From: Acinetobacter sp. Marseille-Q1618
GTDB lineage: Bacteria > Pseudomonadota > Gammaproteobacteria > Pseudomonadales > Moraxellaceae
NCBI RefSeq assembly: GCF_902809855.1
Contig: NZ_CADDWJ010000002.1
Span: 372,001 to 436,000 of the forward strand
Length of the DNA: 64,000 nt
Reading direction: 5' to 3'
Of this stretch, positions 1 to 8,603 are shown one piece after another. The translations under genes were made by a program, and so were the position numbers. A model generated the notes under the pieces. That model saw only the letters and a program-made list of their open reading frames with translations. It was not told where the DNA came from and ran no database searches. Within the stretch, counting starts at the first letter, position 1, and every line of letters starts with the position of its first letter.

Positions 1-139
1 GAATATTTGAACTACTTTGCTGAAAAGCTAAACTTTGATTTGCCGTAATAAAAACTTGAATAGATGCTGCAATCACGAGAAGCCCTAAGGTCAATGCAAT
101 CATCAGCTCTATCAGTGTAAAACCGTGTTGTACTTTCAT
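1..139 (-). CDS. pilW: PilW-like minor pilin, second cluster (5' part only)
   Basis: The first 46 codons are visible; the rest lies beyond the left edge. The protein begins [19 protein letters not shown], a class III prepilin leader: a short basic leader, cleavage after Gly6, then Phe at mature +1 and Glu at +5, followed by a hydrophobic helix. The stretch after the helix (IQVFITANQSLAFQQ) resembles the PilW at 7029-7979 (TQLFITGQVSLNLQK), so it is called PilW-like. The start codon overlaps the stop of the upstream pilV-like gene as ATGA, so the two are translationally coupled. It should be processed by PilD and placed at the pilus tip. Identity beyond the N-terminus is inferred. Confidence 0.8.
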   Translation of the reverse strand, partial: MKVQHGFTLIELMIALTLGLLVIAASIQVFITANQSLAFQQSSSNI

Positions 140-657
140 AAGCCATATGCCTCCATTACAAGACATTTTGCCCCTGCAACATAAACACCATCCTCCATAC
201 ATTTAGATAAATCTGTGGAGGTAATCGTTGTATCTCCCCAAGTGATGTACAAACATTGTCGATCACCACCTTGACAATTTTGCATCAGCATTTTCATATC
301 TTGTTTCTTGGCTGTTTTTAAAACTTGCGCCACATCAAATGCTGCCATCTCAGTGCGACTACACATGGCAGTTATTGCAGGTGCTGTTTCACTTGCTGTA
401 TCCGCTTTCATACAATTTTTTGCTGATGTGTTATTGGCATTTAATTGTTTTTTATATTCATTTAATTGCGTTCGATTGACACGAATTTGTTCTGCCAAAT
501 TACGCGCTAAGATCATAGCCGCTGTACGATCATTCGCTTCTTGTATAGCATTCAAGGCACGTATTTGTAAGGCAGCAAAACCTAAAATCGCAATCGTCAA
601 AATGACTAAAGAAACCAAGACCTCAATTAGACCTATACCGCGTTGAGATAACATCAT
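136..657 (-). CDS. pilV: Type IV pilus minor pilin PilV, second copy
   Basis: A 173-residue prepilin-like protein. The N-terminus MMLSQRGIGLIEVLVSLVIL has the PilV form of the leader (Gly-Ile-Gly-Leu-Ile-Glu-Val), followed by ALQIRALNAIQEANDRTAAM, which matches the PilV family and the copy at 7980-8603. PilV is a minor pilin of the priming complex at the pilus tip. I chose the ATG at 657 because GGGAGG lies nine bases upstream and the codon overlaps the fimT stop as ATGA; the ATG at 666 sits too close to that ribosome site. The C-terminal half has several cysteines. It is clearly paralogous to, not a fragment of, the other pilV. Confidence 0.88.
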   Translation of the reverse strand: MMLSQRGIGLIEVLVSLVILTIAILGFAALQIRALNAIQEANDRTAAMILARNLAEQIRVNRTQLNEYKKQLNANNTSAKNCMKADTASETAPAITAMCSRTEMAAFDVAQVLKTAKKQDMKMLMQNCQGGDRQCLYITWGDTTITSTDLSKCMEDGVYVAGAKCLVMEAYGL

Positions 658-1208
658 GCTGTGCATCCTCCCAAAAGTGGTTTTGTCTTAATTTTGTCTA
701 TGGTGCCGCTTTTAAAAATACGAATAGATCTGATTTCATTCAATTTTTCATGACATACTTCAAAAATTAAATCTTCAGTATTTTCCCATTGAATTATTTT
801 TTTTGGATTGGTGAGAGGATCTTCAGGTAAATTTTCATTATAGTCAGGATTAACGATCTCTTTACGTACTGCTGTGGTACGTGCCTTGGCCAAACCTGTT
901 GGCGTAAAAAAAATCCCTTCTGCAGTATCATTTTTAGATAACAAATGAATAAACTTATTTTGACTATTCCAATAAAAATGATCACCTGTATGGGGCTGAT
1001 TTTTAAATTCAAGAGAAACATCTTTTCTAAGTGAAACGGCCGTACCTCGAACATTGGAGAGGGTTGATGCCAACTCTCTTGCTGATGTATCCAACTGCTT
1101 TTTATAGACTAATTGCGTCATATTGGGCGCAGCAAATGCTGAAATTATCCCAATCAAAGCAATTACGACTAATAGTTCAATTAATGTAAAACCTAGCTGA
1201 CCTTTCAT
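654..1208 (-). CDS. fimT: GspH/FimT family pseudopilin, second copy
   Basis: A 184-residue minor pilin of the GspH/FimT family. The leader MKGQLGFTLIELLVVIALIG is a class III prepilin signal with Glu at mature +5. The helix is followed by AAPNMTQLVYKKQLDTSARELASTL and a NVRGTAVSLRKDVSLEF segment, both typical of FimT/FimU. It opens the second minor-pilin operon (fimT-pilV-pilW) and is separated from the first operon by a terminator near 1390 and about 170 bases of AT-rich DNA that should carry its promoter. Related Acinetobacter pseudopilins are needed for pilus assembly and DNA uptake; a role here is inferred. Confidence 0.87.
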   Translation of the reverse strand: MKGQLGFTLIELLVVIALIGIISAFAAPNMTQLVYKKQLDTSARELASTLSNVRGTAVSLRKDVSLEFKNQPHTGDHFYWNSQNKFIHLLSKNDTAEGIFFTPTGLAKARTTAVRKEIVNPDYNENLPEDPLTNPKKIIQWENTEDLIFEVCHEKLNEIRSIRIFKSGTIDKIKTKPLLGGCTA

Positions 1209-1243
1209 TTCATTAAGTATGTAAATTCAACATTATTAAAATT

Positions 1244-1276
1244 ATGTTAATTAAATTAATATTAAATGTTAATTAA
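1244..1276. repeat. Direct repeat upstream of second fimT
   Basis: The 11-mer ATGTTAATTAA occurs twice (1244-1254 and 1266-1276) with a period of exactly 22 bases, about two helical turns. Each copy contains the palindrome TTAATTAA. It lies 36-68 bases upstream of the fimT start at 1208. It could be a regulator site or simply AT-rich sequence. Confidence 0.4.
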
Positions 1277-1380
1277 CAAAGGATGAGCGGTATAAGAATT
1301 AAGATAAAGTTAAAAAATTAAATACTTATCACATGAATAAAACATTAAACATTTGATTACTTATATTATTTTTAGAGATA

Positions 1381-1403
1381 AAAAAACCTTCTTATAGAAG
1401 GCT
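1381..1403 (-). terminator. Rho-independent terminator of the first minor-pilin operon
   Basis: On the minus strand CCTTCT, a three-base loop and AGAAGG are followed by a run of T. It stands about 35 bases after the pilE stop at 1437 and divides the two minor-pilin operons. Confidence 0.75.
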
Positions 1404-1436
1404 TTAAAAAATTAAGTCTATGTTTTATAAAACTAT

Positions 1437-1931
1437 TCAACGACTATCCCATGTTGAGTTTGCTGAGAGTACGCATGCTGTGGCAGCTTTTTCCCAGTAC
1501 TTTTGCCCATCATCATTCAAACAAACAACACCATTATTTTTTTGAATAGTTGTAGATATAGGTGTTGCTGTTAAACGCCAAGAACGATTGCTAAAGCCAA
1601 CAGTATTAGCTCCATTTGTTGTTGGTGGCTTTCCTGTACCATCTGTTAACGTAATCACATAATAAGCTGTGCTCGCCTGTGGAAAATTCATTGAGTTTCC
1701 TGCACCACCAACAGCTGTAAAATCTAAATTTTTATAGCTCTGATTAGTCACATAATATGCTTGAAACCTATGTGCTATTTCTATCATTTTAGTTTGTACT
1801 TCAGCCCTGTTTGTCCTTACTTTATATTGAATATAGGATGGGTAAGCAATAGCAGCCAATATGCCAATAATTGCAACTACTATCATTAATTCAATTAATG
1901 TAAATCCTATATTATTTTTATTACTCACCAT
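1437..1931 (-). CDS. pilE: Type IV pilin PilE-like protein (ComE/ComF type)
   Basis: A 164-residue prepilin: [20 protein letters not shown] with cleavage after Gly9 and Glu at mature +5, then ILAAIAYPSYIQYKVRTNRA, the PilE signature. Two cysteines near the C-terminus (VVCLND and TACVLS) can close the D-region disulfide. I chose ATG 1931 because GGAGGA lies eight bases upstream; it overlaps the preceding gene by seven bases. An in-frame ATG at 1955 lacks a ribosome site. It is the last gene of the operon. Its place after a PilY1/ComC gene matches the comE/comF pilins of Acinetobacter transformation loci, but which of the two it is cannot be told from sequence alone. Confidence 0.88.
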   Translation of the reverse strand: MVSNKNNIGFTLIELMIVVAIIGILAAIAYPSYIQYKVRTNRAEVQTKMIEIAHRFQAYYVTNQSYKNLDFTAVGGAGNSMNFPQASTAYYVITLTDGTGKPPTTNGANTVGFSNRSWRLTATPISTTIQKNNGVVCLNDDGQKYWEKAATACVLSANSTWDSR

Positions 1932-2389
1932 CCATTTATTCCTCCAATACCACAATCACTATAGGTAATATTGGCGAAAGCTGTATTTTTACATTTAGTG
2001 CCTTTATTGTCTAATAAAAAACTAAATTTTTTACCATAGGAATCATTTGCATTCGCTTTCATTACCCAACTTTGTCCTGTAGCAGAGCTATTATTTAAAG
2101 CAGGATTTGCTGTCATTCCATCCACAATAAGAAGCGTATAACTTGTATTAGGGATATTATATGTTGTAGACCCAAGAGCAAAGCCAACATAACTAAAGTT
2201 TCTCGTTTTATGTTTCTCCAGCTCTTGTGCAATTCTGAGCATTTCTTGATTCACTTTTGCTGCTTCAGCTCTCCTTATATATTGTTGATAAGTTGGGATT
2301 GCTACTGCAGCAATAATTGTCACAATCACAATCACAAACATCAACTCTATAAGTGTAAATCCATTTTTATTTACCATTCTTTTTATCAT
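1925..2389 (-). CDS. pilE: Type IV pilin PilE-like protein (ComE/ComF type)
   Basis: A 154-residue prepilin with leader MIKRMVNKNG cut before FTLIELMFVIVIVTIIAAVA, then IPTYQQYIRRAEAAKVNQEM. Cysteines occur near the C-terminus (TKCKN and SDCGIGG). The ATG at 2389 has AAGGTG seven bases upstream, better than the ATG at 2377. It starts 11 bases after the pilY1 stop, so the two genes are co-transcribed. It differs from the following pilE copy along most of its length, so the pair is an old duplication rather than a broken gene. Probable minor pilin of the tip complex involved in pilus assembly and DNA uptake. Confidence 0.86.
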   Translation of the reverse strand: MIKRMVNKNGFTLIELMFVIVIVTIIAAVAIPTYQQYIRRAEAAKVNQEMLRIAQELEKHKTRNFSYVGFALGSTTYNIPNTSYTLLIVDGMTANPALNNSSATGQSWVMKANANDSYGKKFSFLLDNKGTKCKNTAFANITYSDCGIGGINGW

Positions 2390-2400
2390 TATTATTCACC

Positions 2401-5400
2401 TTACATATTTCTTTCAGACCATTTTATTGGCTCAAGTTTTAAAGGGGTTTTATACTGTGCAGTTACAGCTCCATCTTTACCACTTAAAGGTCCTATTTTC
2501 GAACCTTCACTTGTACTCATTCCTCCCACAATAACAGGGATTACACCGGCACCAACATCACTTCCAATACCTGTTGCTGTAGAAAAAGCTCGACCATCTG
2601 TAGCTGTACCACAGTTAACACCTTCCGCGTTCATGCTACCAAAAGGCAAACAATAATTTTTTATATATGATCGACCTTTAATACCGGCACTACAGCTTGA
2701 AGAAGTCCCATTATCAGCGGCATCAAAATAGCTTGTAAATAAGGTTCCTTTAATTGCAGAAAACTTACTTAAAACTTTGTAACGTGCAACACCAGTTGCT
2801 AACGAAGCATCAATATTATTAGCCCCACTTCGACCAAAAGTATTGCCTGATAAAGTATTAAACCACCCTTTAGTTGCAGCTAGACGCATATTCAATACTG
2901 TTGCTGTAGTCGCCGCAATATCTTGCATATTTGCAGTTGTTGCAGTTCCAGTAAATAACCCTGTAACTTTATTATTATCATCTGTAATTGAATATAAATC
3001 GGTACGCCCCACATCGCGATCAAAGATACCATAAATTCGATCAGGAACTCCTGTAGTAGCTGTCAAGTCATTCAATACTGGTGAACTTTGATCTCCTGAA
3101 CCAATACTAATTACAGCATAACGCGTAGCATTATTTATACCAGCCAAATCACCAATCAAATGTACTGTAAAGGTTGGCATATTATAAAAACGTGGGGCTG
3201 CCTTACTTGCCCTCTCAGTATCATCTATGAAATTAGCAATTCGCACAATTCGTTTAACACTAAAATTTCTAGCTGGAGTTGCTGTTGTTGCATCTGTAGA
3301 ACTGATTGAAGCTATATTATCAATATCAACGCGAAAGACTTGTCCACCCAAATCCCCAAAATATAAGTTATCAATAAAACCATCACTATCTCGATCTACT
3401 GTTTTAATTTCACTGACTACACTATATTTCAGATCGCTATTAGCAGTTTTTTGAGTCGTATTATCTGCTGTAGCAGAAGTTGAATTTGCCGTACTGCTGC
3501 CCCACCACAACAGATCTCCAGCAGTTACATTTTCTGTTGTATTTGATTCAGCCGCAAATATATAAACTCCATTACCTTTGGTCGCAGTGGTATTCGATTT
3601 ATAAGTTGGCGAATCATAAACTGGATCATACCCTCCACCCACAATCATGACTAATTGAGGCTTACCTTTCCACTTTATCCAACCCACTGCTGGTTTTGAC
3701 CAACTTTGCCCCATACAATTTAAAGGTGCAGAATTACTACAACTCCCAGTAGGAAGACCATTTGTTCCAACAGCTGTATCTCCTAGTGTCTTAAATAAAA
3801 ATTTCGGAGCACCTGCTTCTATATTTTTTAAGTCAAGTCCATAATAATTTGCTCCACCACGTCTCAATCCACCATAAACATTGAGCTTCTCCGCTTTTAG
3901 AGAATTACTTTCATTATTAGCTATATAATTTGCATAAACTGACCATGTACCATCAATACCTGAGTAAAAGTCAGCAATTGTACTTTGAAGAGTTTTAGCA
4001 ACAAAACCTTGTTTTTGACGATCTATCATTTCTTTAGGTAAAAATGAGAACTTTTCCTCACCAGAACTTGCATCTACAACTTGCAATAATCCTTGGCTCG
4101 TACCAAATAATATATAATCCTTACGATTAATATAATCACCCACATTAACAGCTGTAGCGCCAGAACCAGAGGCTTTTGTTGCAATCTTACTTTGAGTTGT
4201 AAATGCTAAAGGTGTTGAATTAATCGTAGCCCCCATCTGTCGCAGAGGTGCTGCACCAACTAATGAAGTTGGCACTGTTGATGTTGAAATACCGAAACCC
4301 AATAAATTTAATAAATATGCTTTATCTGGATCTTGGCTTGCTCTTAATATTTCTGCTGTATTTGTAGTAGCAGTTGTATTATTGGAAGCAATTAAAGTTA
4401 AATCTGTATTCGAGGCAGTAATAGGTGATACTGTACTCCCTACAACCGTTCTATCTGTATAAAGCTTTCTACCCACTGCAGTTTGCACTGGAAGTTTGGC
4501 AGATACACCACCTTGAGTAGCATTCCCACTATCTAAGCTCGAACTCCAAAAATCTGTTGTAGATTCTAAATTTCCTGTTGTAGCATTAATAATGTTACGT
4601 GAGTTTTTATCTTTAAATGTATTATCTACAGCCTTATATTTTTTGATATTCCCCACCCAAGTACCAACAGCTTGGCTTGAGCGTGTATCAGGTTGAAATT
4701 GAGAATAGTAAGCAAATGGCAATTGTTGCGTAGCGTTCAAAGTATCTACAGGAATTGAGGGAAGTCCACTATTTAAAGAAGGAATATCTGTTTGTAAATC
4801 AGCTACAAAGTTTTTTATACTATTAACTAATTCATCAGGAGATACAATTGGATAAAACCCCCCCTCTCCAAACCCACCGACCTTACCATTTGAATTTAAA
4901 TCTGCATTATCATTTGACTTTTCACCTAAATTACATGCATTAATTGTATCTTGAGTTACTACTGTTGTTACCCCATTCACGGTATATGACTGACCAACTC
5001 TAAGATCATTACATTTATAATATTTTCTCAATTTACCACTTGCATCTAAATATTGTGCTGAAGCCGCTCCTGCTAAATAAGGCATAAAGTTATTGCCAAA
5101 CCCAGCCACAGCAACTTTAATTTGTTTATCGCTCTCTTTAAGACGTTTCGCAAATTCTCCCATACATGTCCAAGCATAGTCTTTATTTTCAGATATTACA
5201 CTTTTGAGTATTGAAGTAGAATTACTTGTTGGACATGTAAAACTATTATCTCCCAAAGCATTTCTCATTAATCCTTGAGCTACAGCAACCTCTGTTTGTG
5301 ATGGTGCTGCATTAGTTAATAAAAAAATACCATTACTATTACAAGTTGTTGTATTTGTTTCAATTGGTGTTCTATATATACTACCATTTTTAGCAGTATC

Positions 5401-6294
5401 AACTGATGAGTTAAATCCACTCGCAATATATTGCTTAATATAGTTAGAACCGCCATTTAATCTAGCTTGCCCTGTTATCACAAAATTACCAGGGCTAGTT
5501 CCATCACTATTTAGAGTAGTAGTTCCTAACATATATGCACCAGACTCGGCTAGAGCTGCTGCTAAAGCAGTTCGACTACCACTATTTAATGCATTTACTG
5601 CTACCCGCATTTTCCACCTTTGATCCAAACTTAGAGGAACTGCTGGTAACAGTATTTTAGCTGATGCTCCGTCCCCGCCTCCTAAACCTTTGTATGCATC
5701 ATTTTGTGTATAAAAATACTGAGTTACTCCAGAAATTGATCCTGTATTATTATTTTGTGCTGTCGTCCCTGAATTAATAATATATTCTTTTGACGTTTGG
5801 GTAGAAAACTGTCCCATCCCCATAACTACATCATCAGAAATATCTGTACTGCTTAATAGTTTCGTCATCGCGACTTTCATACGATCCATACGACTATATT
5901 TATATTCAGTAGTACCATCATTACAATATGGCATTGGATATACAAAAGTCGGTTTAATCCTTCCAGCTGAATCTTTTAATGTATGAGCGAACTGATATTT
6001 AGAGTCTAAGGAAGTAACTGACTCAGAACTTAAGTTACGAGTTGCACAAAGTGGATAATCATTAGCAATAGATCTTGTTGGACGACCGCTTTGTTGGTCA
6101 TCCATACCCGCTGTACTATCTATCATAAGAAGTAAATTAGTCTTACCTAGCGTTGGTTGTTTATATATATTCAAATCTTCCGGAACTGCACTACCAACAT
6201 TTGATGAAAACAACCCTCCAGCAACTAAAAAACCAATTGCAACCGCCAGCGTTCTTTTCTTGAAGTTTATGCTTTTTTTTTCAAAATTATTCAT
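2401..6294 (-). CDS. pilY1: PilY1/PilC-type pilus tip adhesin (ComC)
   Basis: A 1297-residue secreted protein. A signal peptide (basic start, helix AVAIGFLVAGGLFSS) precedes a von Willebrand A-like region that begins LLLMIDSTAGMDDQ at about residue 55. The C-terminal half is the PilC beta-propeller region, with a calcium-loop-like segment DRDSDGFIDNLYFGDLGGQ near residue 965, the conserved feature of PilY1. PilY1 sits at the pilus tip, promotes extension against retraction and binds surfaces; its Acinetobacter counterpart ComC is required for natural transformation. TTGGAGA precedes the start. The canonical DxSxS metal site of the VWA domain reads DSTAG, so metal binding there may be altered. 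Confidence 0.93.
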   Translation of the reverse strand: MNNFEKKSINFKKRTLAVAIGFLVAGGLFSSNVGSAVPEDLNIYKQPTLGKTNLLLMIDSTAGMDDQQSGRPTRSIANDYPLCATRNLSSESVTSLDSKYQFAHTLKDSAGRIKPTFVYPMPYCNDGTTEYKYSRMDRMKVAMTKLLSSTDISDDVVMGMGQFSTQTSKEYIINSGTTAQNNNTGSISGVTQYFYTQNDAYKGLGGGDGASAKILLPAVPLSLDQRWKMRVAVNALNSGSRTALAAALAESGAYMLGTTTLNSDGTSPGNFVITGQARLNGGSNYIKQYIASGFNSSVDTAKNGSIYRTPIETNTTTCNSNGIFLLTNAAPSQTEVAVAQGLMRNALGDNSFTCPTSNSTSILKSVISENKDYAWTCMGEFAKRLKESDKQIKVAVAGFGNNFMPYLAGAASAQYLDASGKLRKYYKCNDLRVGQSYTVNGVTTVVTQDTINACNLGEKSNDNADLNSNGKVGGFGEGGFYPIVSPDELVNSIKNFVADLQTDIPSLNSGLPSIPVDTLNATQQLPFAYYSQFQPDTRSSQAVGTWVGNIKKYKAVDNTFKDKNSRNIINATTGNLESTTDFWSSSLDSGNATQGGVSAKLPVQTAVGRKLYTDRTVVGSTVSPITASNTDLTLIASNNTTATTNTAEILRASQDPDKAYLLNLLGFGISTSTVPTSLVGAAPLRQMGATINSTPLAFTTQSKIATKASGSGATAVNVGDYINRKDYILFGTSQGLLQVVDASSGEEKFSFLPKEMIDRQKQGFVAKTLQSTIADFYSGIDGTWSVYANYIANNESNSLKAEKLNVYGGLRRGGANYYGLDLKNIEAGAPKFLFKTLGDTAVGTNGLPTGSCSNSAPLNCMGQSWSKPAVGWIKWKGKPQLVMIVGGGYDPVYDSPTYKSNTTATKGNGVYIFAAESNTTENVTAGDLLWWGSSTANSTSATADNTTQKTANSDLKYSVVSEIKTVDRDSDGFIDNLYFGDLGGQVFRVDIDNIASISSTDATTATPARNFSVKRIVRIANFIDDTERASKAAPRFYNMPTFTVHLIGDLAGINNATRYAVISIGSGDQSSPVLNDLTATTGVPDRIYGIFDRDVGRTDLYSITDDNNKVTGLFTGTATTANMQDIAATTATVLNMRLAATKGWFNTLSGNTFGRSGANNIDASLATGVARYKVLSKFSAIKGTLFTSYFDAADNGTSSSCSAGIKGRSYIKNYCLPFGSMNAEGVNCGTATDGRAFSTATGIGSDVGAGVIPVIVGGMSTSEGSKIGPLSGKDGAVTAQYKTPLKLEPIKWSERNM

Positions 6295-6315
6295 TTATAT
6301 TCTCCAACTTTCACA

Positions 6316-7032
6316 CTATTGAGGTGAGTTGCTTTGTTTATATTCAGCAACTTGTGCGTTATAAGGGATATTGTTTGTTCTTAAACAACTAGTTTTTGTT
6401 GTTCCTGTGGCATTGGCAGCTTCTGCTGGATTATCCTTTAAACAATTTATAATTGTTGTATTGGTAGCATCTGACATCGCAGGCATAAGAGAGACAACAT
6501 TTACTCTTATTCTCATAGCTGGATTTACGAGTTCAGTATCTGTTCCTTCAATAAAATTTTCTAAAGGAGCACTCGCTTTATTTTCAACCTTAATAGTGAC
6601 TTGAGTCATGACTGCCTTACGCCCACTAGTAAAATTATCAGCACTAGCTGGATTACAATATCCCTTGCTTAATCCAGTTCCGCTCACGAATTTACCCACT
6701 GTATTAGTATCAAAAGCCTGTTCATTATTACGTGTGAAACAATACGAAACTTCTTGACCTATGTTTTCGACTTGCGATGCATAACCAATAGGACCAAATT
6801 TACTTGCATTAATAATTTTCTGCTTCTCTGTGCCAGCTTCAAGTTTAAAGAAGTAGGCATCTGTATTTTGCAATAATAATGCTTGAGCTTGACTATTTGT
6901 TGCCACTTTTAAACTTAATAAGCCTTGACGTATCGCAATTGTTCCAATAATAGTAACTACAACTAATAAAATCAAAATCACAACCAATGTACTTCCCAAC
7001 TGCTGAGAAAAATTTGGTATTTTCTTATTCAT
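6316..7032 (-). CDS. pilX: Minor pilin PilX
   Basis: A 238-residue PilX-like protein. The N-terminus FSQQLGSTLVVILILLVVVT is a divergent prepilin signal (cut after Gly) with the long hydrophobic helix and following IAIRQGLLSLKVATNSQAQA that mark the PilX family. It overlaps the pilW stop as ATGA and is followed after 21 bases by pilY1, the usual pilW-pilX-pilY1 order. PilX is thought to link the minor-pilin complex to PilY1. Note that the residue five positions after the cleavage site is not Glu, which is usual for this class of pseudopilin that caps the complex. Confidence 0.87.
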   Translation of the reverse strand: MNKKIPNFSQQLGSTLVVILILLVVVTIIGTIAIRQGLLSLKVATNSQAQALLLQNTDAYFFKLEAGTEKQKIINASKFGPIGYASQVENIGQEVSYCFTRNNEQAFDTNTVGKFVSGTGLSKGYCNPASADNFTSGRKAVMTQVTIKVENKASAPLENFIEGTDTELVNPAMRIRVNVVSLMPAMSDATNTTIINCLKDNPAEAANATGTTKTSCLRTNNIPYNAQVAEYKQSNSPQ

Positions 7033-7979
7033 GAGCTCGCCCCCAAAGCATTTCTCAACGCAATTGTTTGTGTTACAACCTGATGTAAAATTTTTTTGTC
7101 TTTAGTCACTAAACTTACGTCTTGATCTAATACTCTAAATGTTGCTTTATTTTTATCTTCCAGCTCTTTGGATGGTGAGACACTGTCATTTGCTTTCATC
7201 AAAAGCCCTAACTGTATGCCTCTAATACGAGGTAATGTTCCTGTTGTTGGATAATTATTAATACTAATGTATCTTAAATTTTTCTGAGCTATTGCATCTA
7301 CAGGTAAAGCTGATTGATTCCCTGTTCCTGTACCTAGAGCTGCATTATCTTCACTAACAGCCAATAAAATACGCATATATTCAACATTTTTTATAATAGT
7401 CTGTGCATTTGTATTTAAACCACTCAAAACATAAGGCAATAAAACCCCATTTTGATCTTTAGTTGTAGGTTTTGTAAAAGGATAAAATCCAGAATCACAC
7501 TTTAATTCACCGCCATCAACAAAATAGCGCTGTACAATCATACTATTTGCTTCAATATTATTTCCCTCACAATCAATGGTACTCTCAGCAACATAATATT
7601 GAATCACCAACTGATCACTTGCAGTATTAGTTAATCGACCTGTAGTACTTTGTGAAGCGTTTCTAGTTAATAATGTAGCTGCAGGGCGCAATGTTAAATC
7701 ACTTGGGAAATTGGTATCTGCAATTACAATGCCACCAAACTTTGTGGTACTCGTTATCAAGGGCTTTTCAGCATTATAATTTGCCTTACGTAAATCACTA
7801 CTAATATAAGTAATACCAAAATTAGAATTATCTTGAATATCAGCCATTGCTTTTTGTAAATTTAAACTTACTTGTCCTGTGATAAATAACTGTGTAGCAG
7901 CTGCAACGATTAATAATCCCAAAACAATTGCAACCATAAGTTCAACAAGCGTAAAACCTTTATTTTTATATTTTTGCAT
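7029..7979 (-). CDS. pilW: Minor pilin PilW
   Basis: A 316-residue prepilin-like protein. The leader MQKYKNKGFTLVELMVAIVL has the class III site and Glu at +5. The stretch ATQLFITGQVSLNLQKAMAD and the SNFGITYISSDLRKANY segment are family hallmarks of PilW. Its start abuts the pilV stop without a gap and its stop overlaps pilX (ATGA), so translation is coupled through the operon. It acts in the tip priming complex with FimT/FimU, PilV and PilX. Confidence 0.9.
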   Translation of the reverse strand: MQKYKNKGFTLVELMVAIVLGLLIVAAATQLFITGQVSLNLQKAMADIQDNSNFGITYISSDLRKANYNAEKPLITSTTKFGGIVIADTNFPSDLTLRPAATLLTRNASQSTTGRLTNTASDQLVIQYYVAESTIDCEGNNIEANSMIVQRYFVDGGELKCDSGFYPFTKPTTKDQNGVLLPYVLSGLNTNAQTIIKNVEYMRILLAVSEDNAALGTGTGNQSALPVDAIAQKNLRYISINNYPTTGTLPRIRGIQLGLLMKANDSVSPSKELEDKNKATFRVLDQDVSLVTKDKKILHQVVTQTIALRNALGASS

Positions 7980-8603
7980 TTAATAGGCCTCCAAAATTAC
8001 GCATTTTGAATTATCTTTATATATTCCATACTGCGCACAACTATTCTCTTCTGTACCATCATTTGGTATTGTTTTATCCCACGCTACATATATACACATT
8101 CTTTGATTTGCAATATTAGATTCAGTCGTTGTTGTCTGCTCAACTCCATCGGCATCTTTTTCAGTAGATGTTGAAGAACTTTTACATGGTATTAAATTTA
8201 CCTTCATACCTTGTAAAAAAGCTCTATATACAACTTGTTGGACATCTTGAGTGGCAAGTTGAGAGCTATTACAACTACTGTCTTGATAACAAGATGACCA
8301 TACGTATAAATCTTCAGAGTCTTTATTATTATTTATGGCACTTAAATAGGCTGAAATATCTGTATTTGTTTGTATAGCTGTATTGTCTGTCTTTAATACA
8401 GTTAATGCGTATGGATTTATTCGGATTCTTTCAGCAAAATCTCGGGCAATATTCATTGCCTGAACTCTATTTAATGCCTCATTAGTAGCATCAACAGCTC
8501 TAAGCTGTAATACTGTAAATCCGAGTACTCCTATTGCTAGTAATAGTAAAGCGACTAATACTTCGATCATTCCTGTACCTTTTTCTTTTTTTAATATGTA
8601 CAT
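7980..8603 (-). CDS. pilV: Minor pilin PilV
   Basis: A 207-residue prepilin-like protein starting MYILKKEKGTGMIEVLVALL, with the PilV-type site (Gly-Thr-Gly-Met-Ile-Glu-Val) and the downstream LQLRAVDATNEALNRVQAMN segment. The ATG at 8603 overlaps the fimT stop as ATGA; GAGGG lies about 11 bases upstream. A second PilV lies at 136-657. The two share the N-terminal pattern and overall design but differ strongly in the globular part, which suggests distinct partners. Confidence 0.9.
   Translation of the reverse strand: MYILKKEKGTGMIEVLVALLLLAIGVLGFTVLQLRAVDATNEALNRVQAMNIARDFAERIRINPYALTVLKTDNTAIQTNTDISAYLSAINNNKDSEDLYVWSSCYQDSSCNSSQLATQDVQQVVYRAFLQGMKVNLIPCKSSSTSTEKDADGVEQTTTTESNIANQRMCIYVAWDKTIPNDGTEENSCAQYGIYKDNSKCVILEAY

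Noticed and set aside
308..646. 112-codon plus-strand frame opposite the second pilV
   Set aside because: It is a reverse-strand shadow of a well-supported prepilin gene.
1437..2389. Adjacent pilE genes read as one frameshifted gene
   Set aside because: Each has its own prepilin leader, ribosome site and complete C-terminal cysteine pair.
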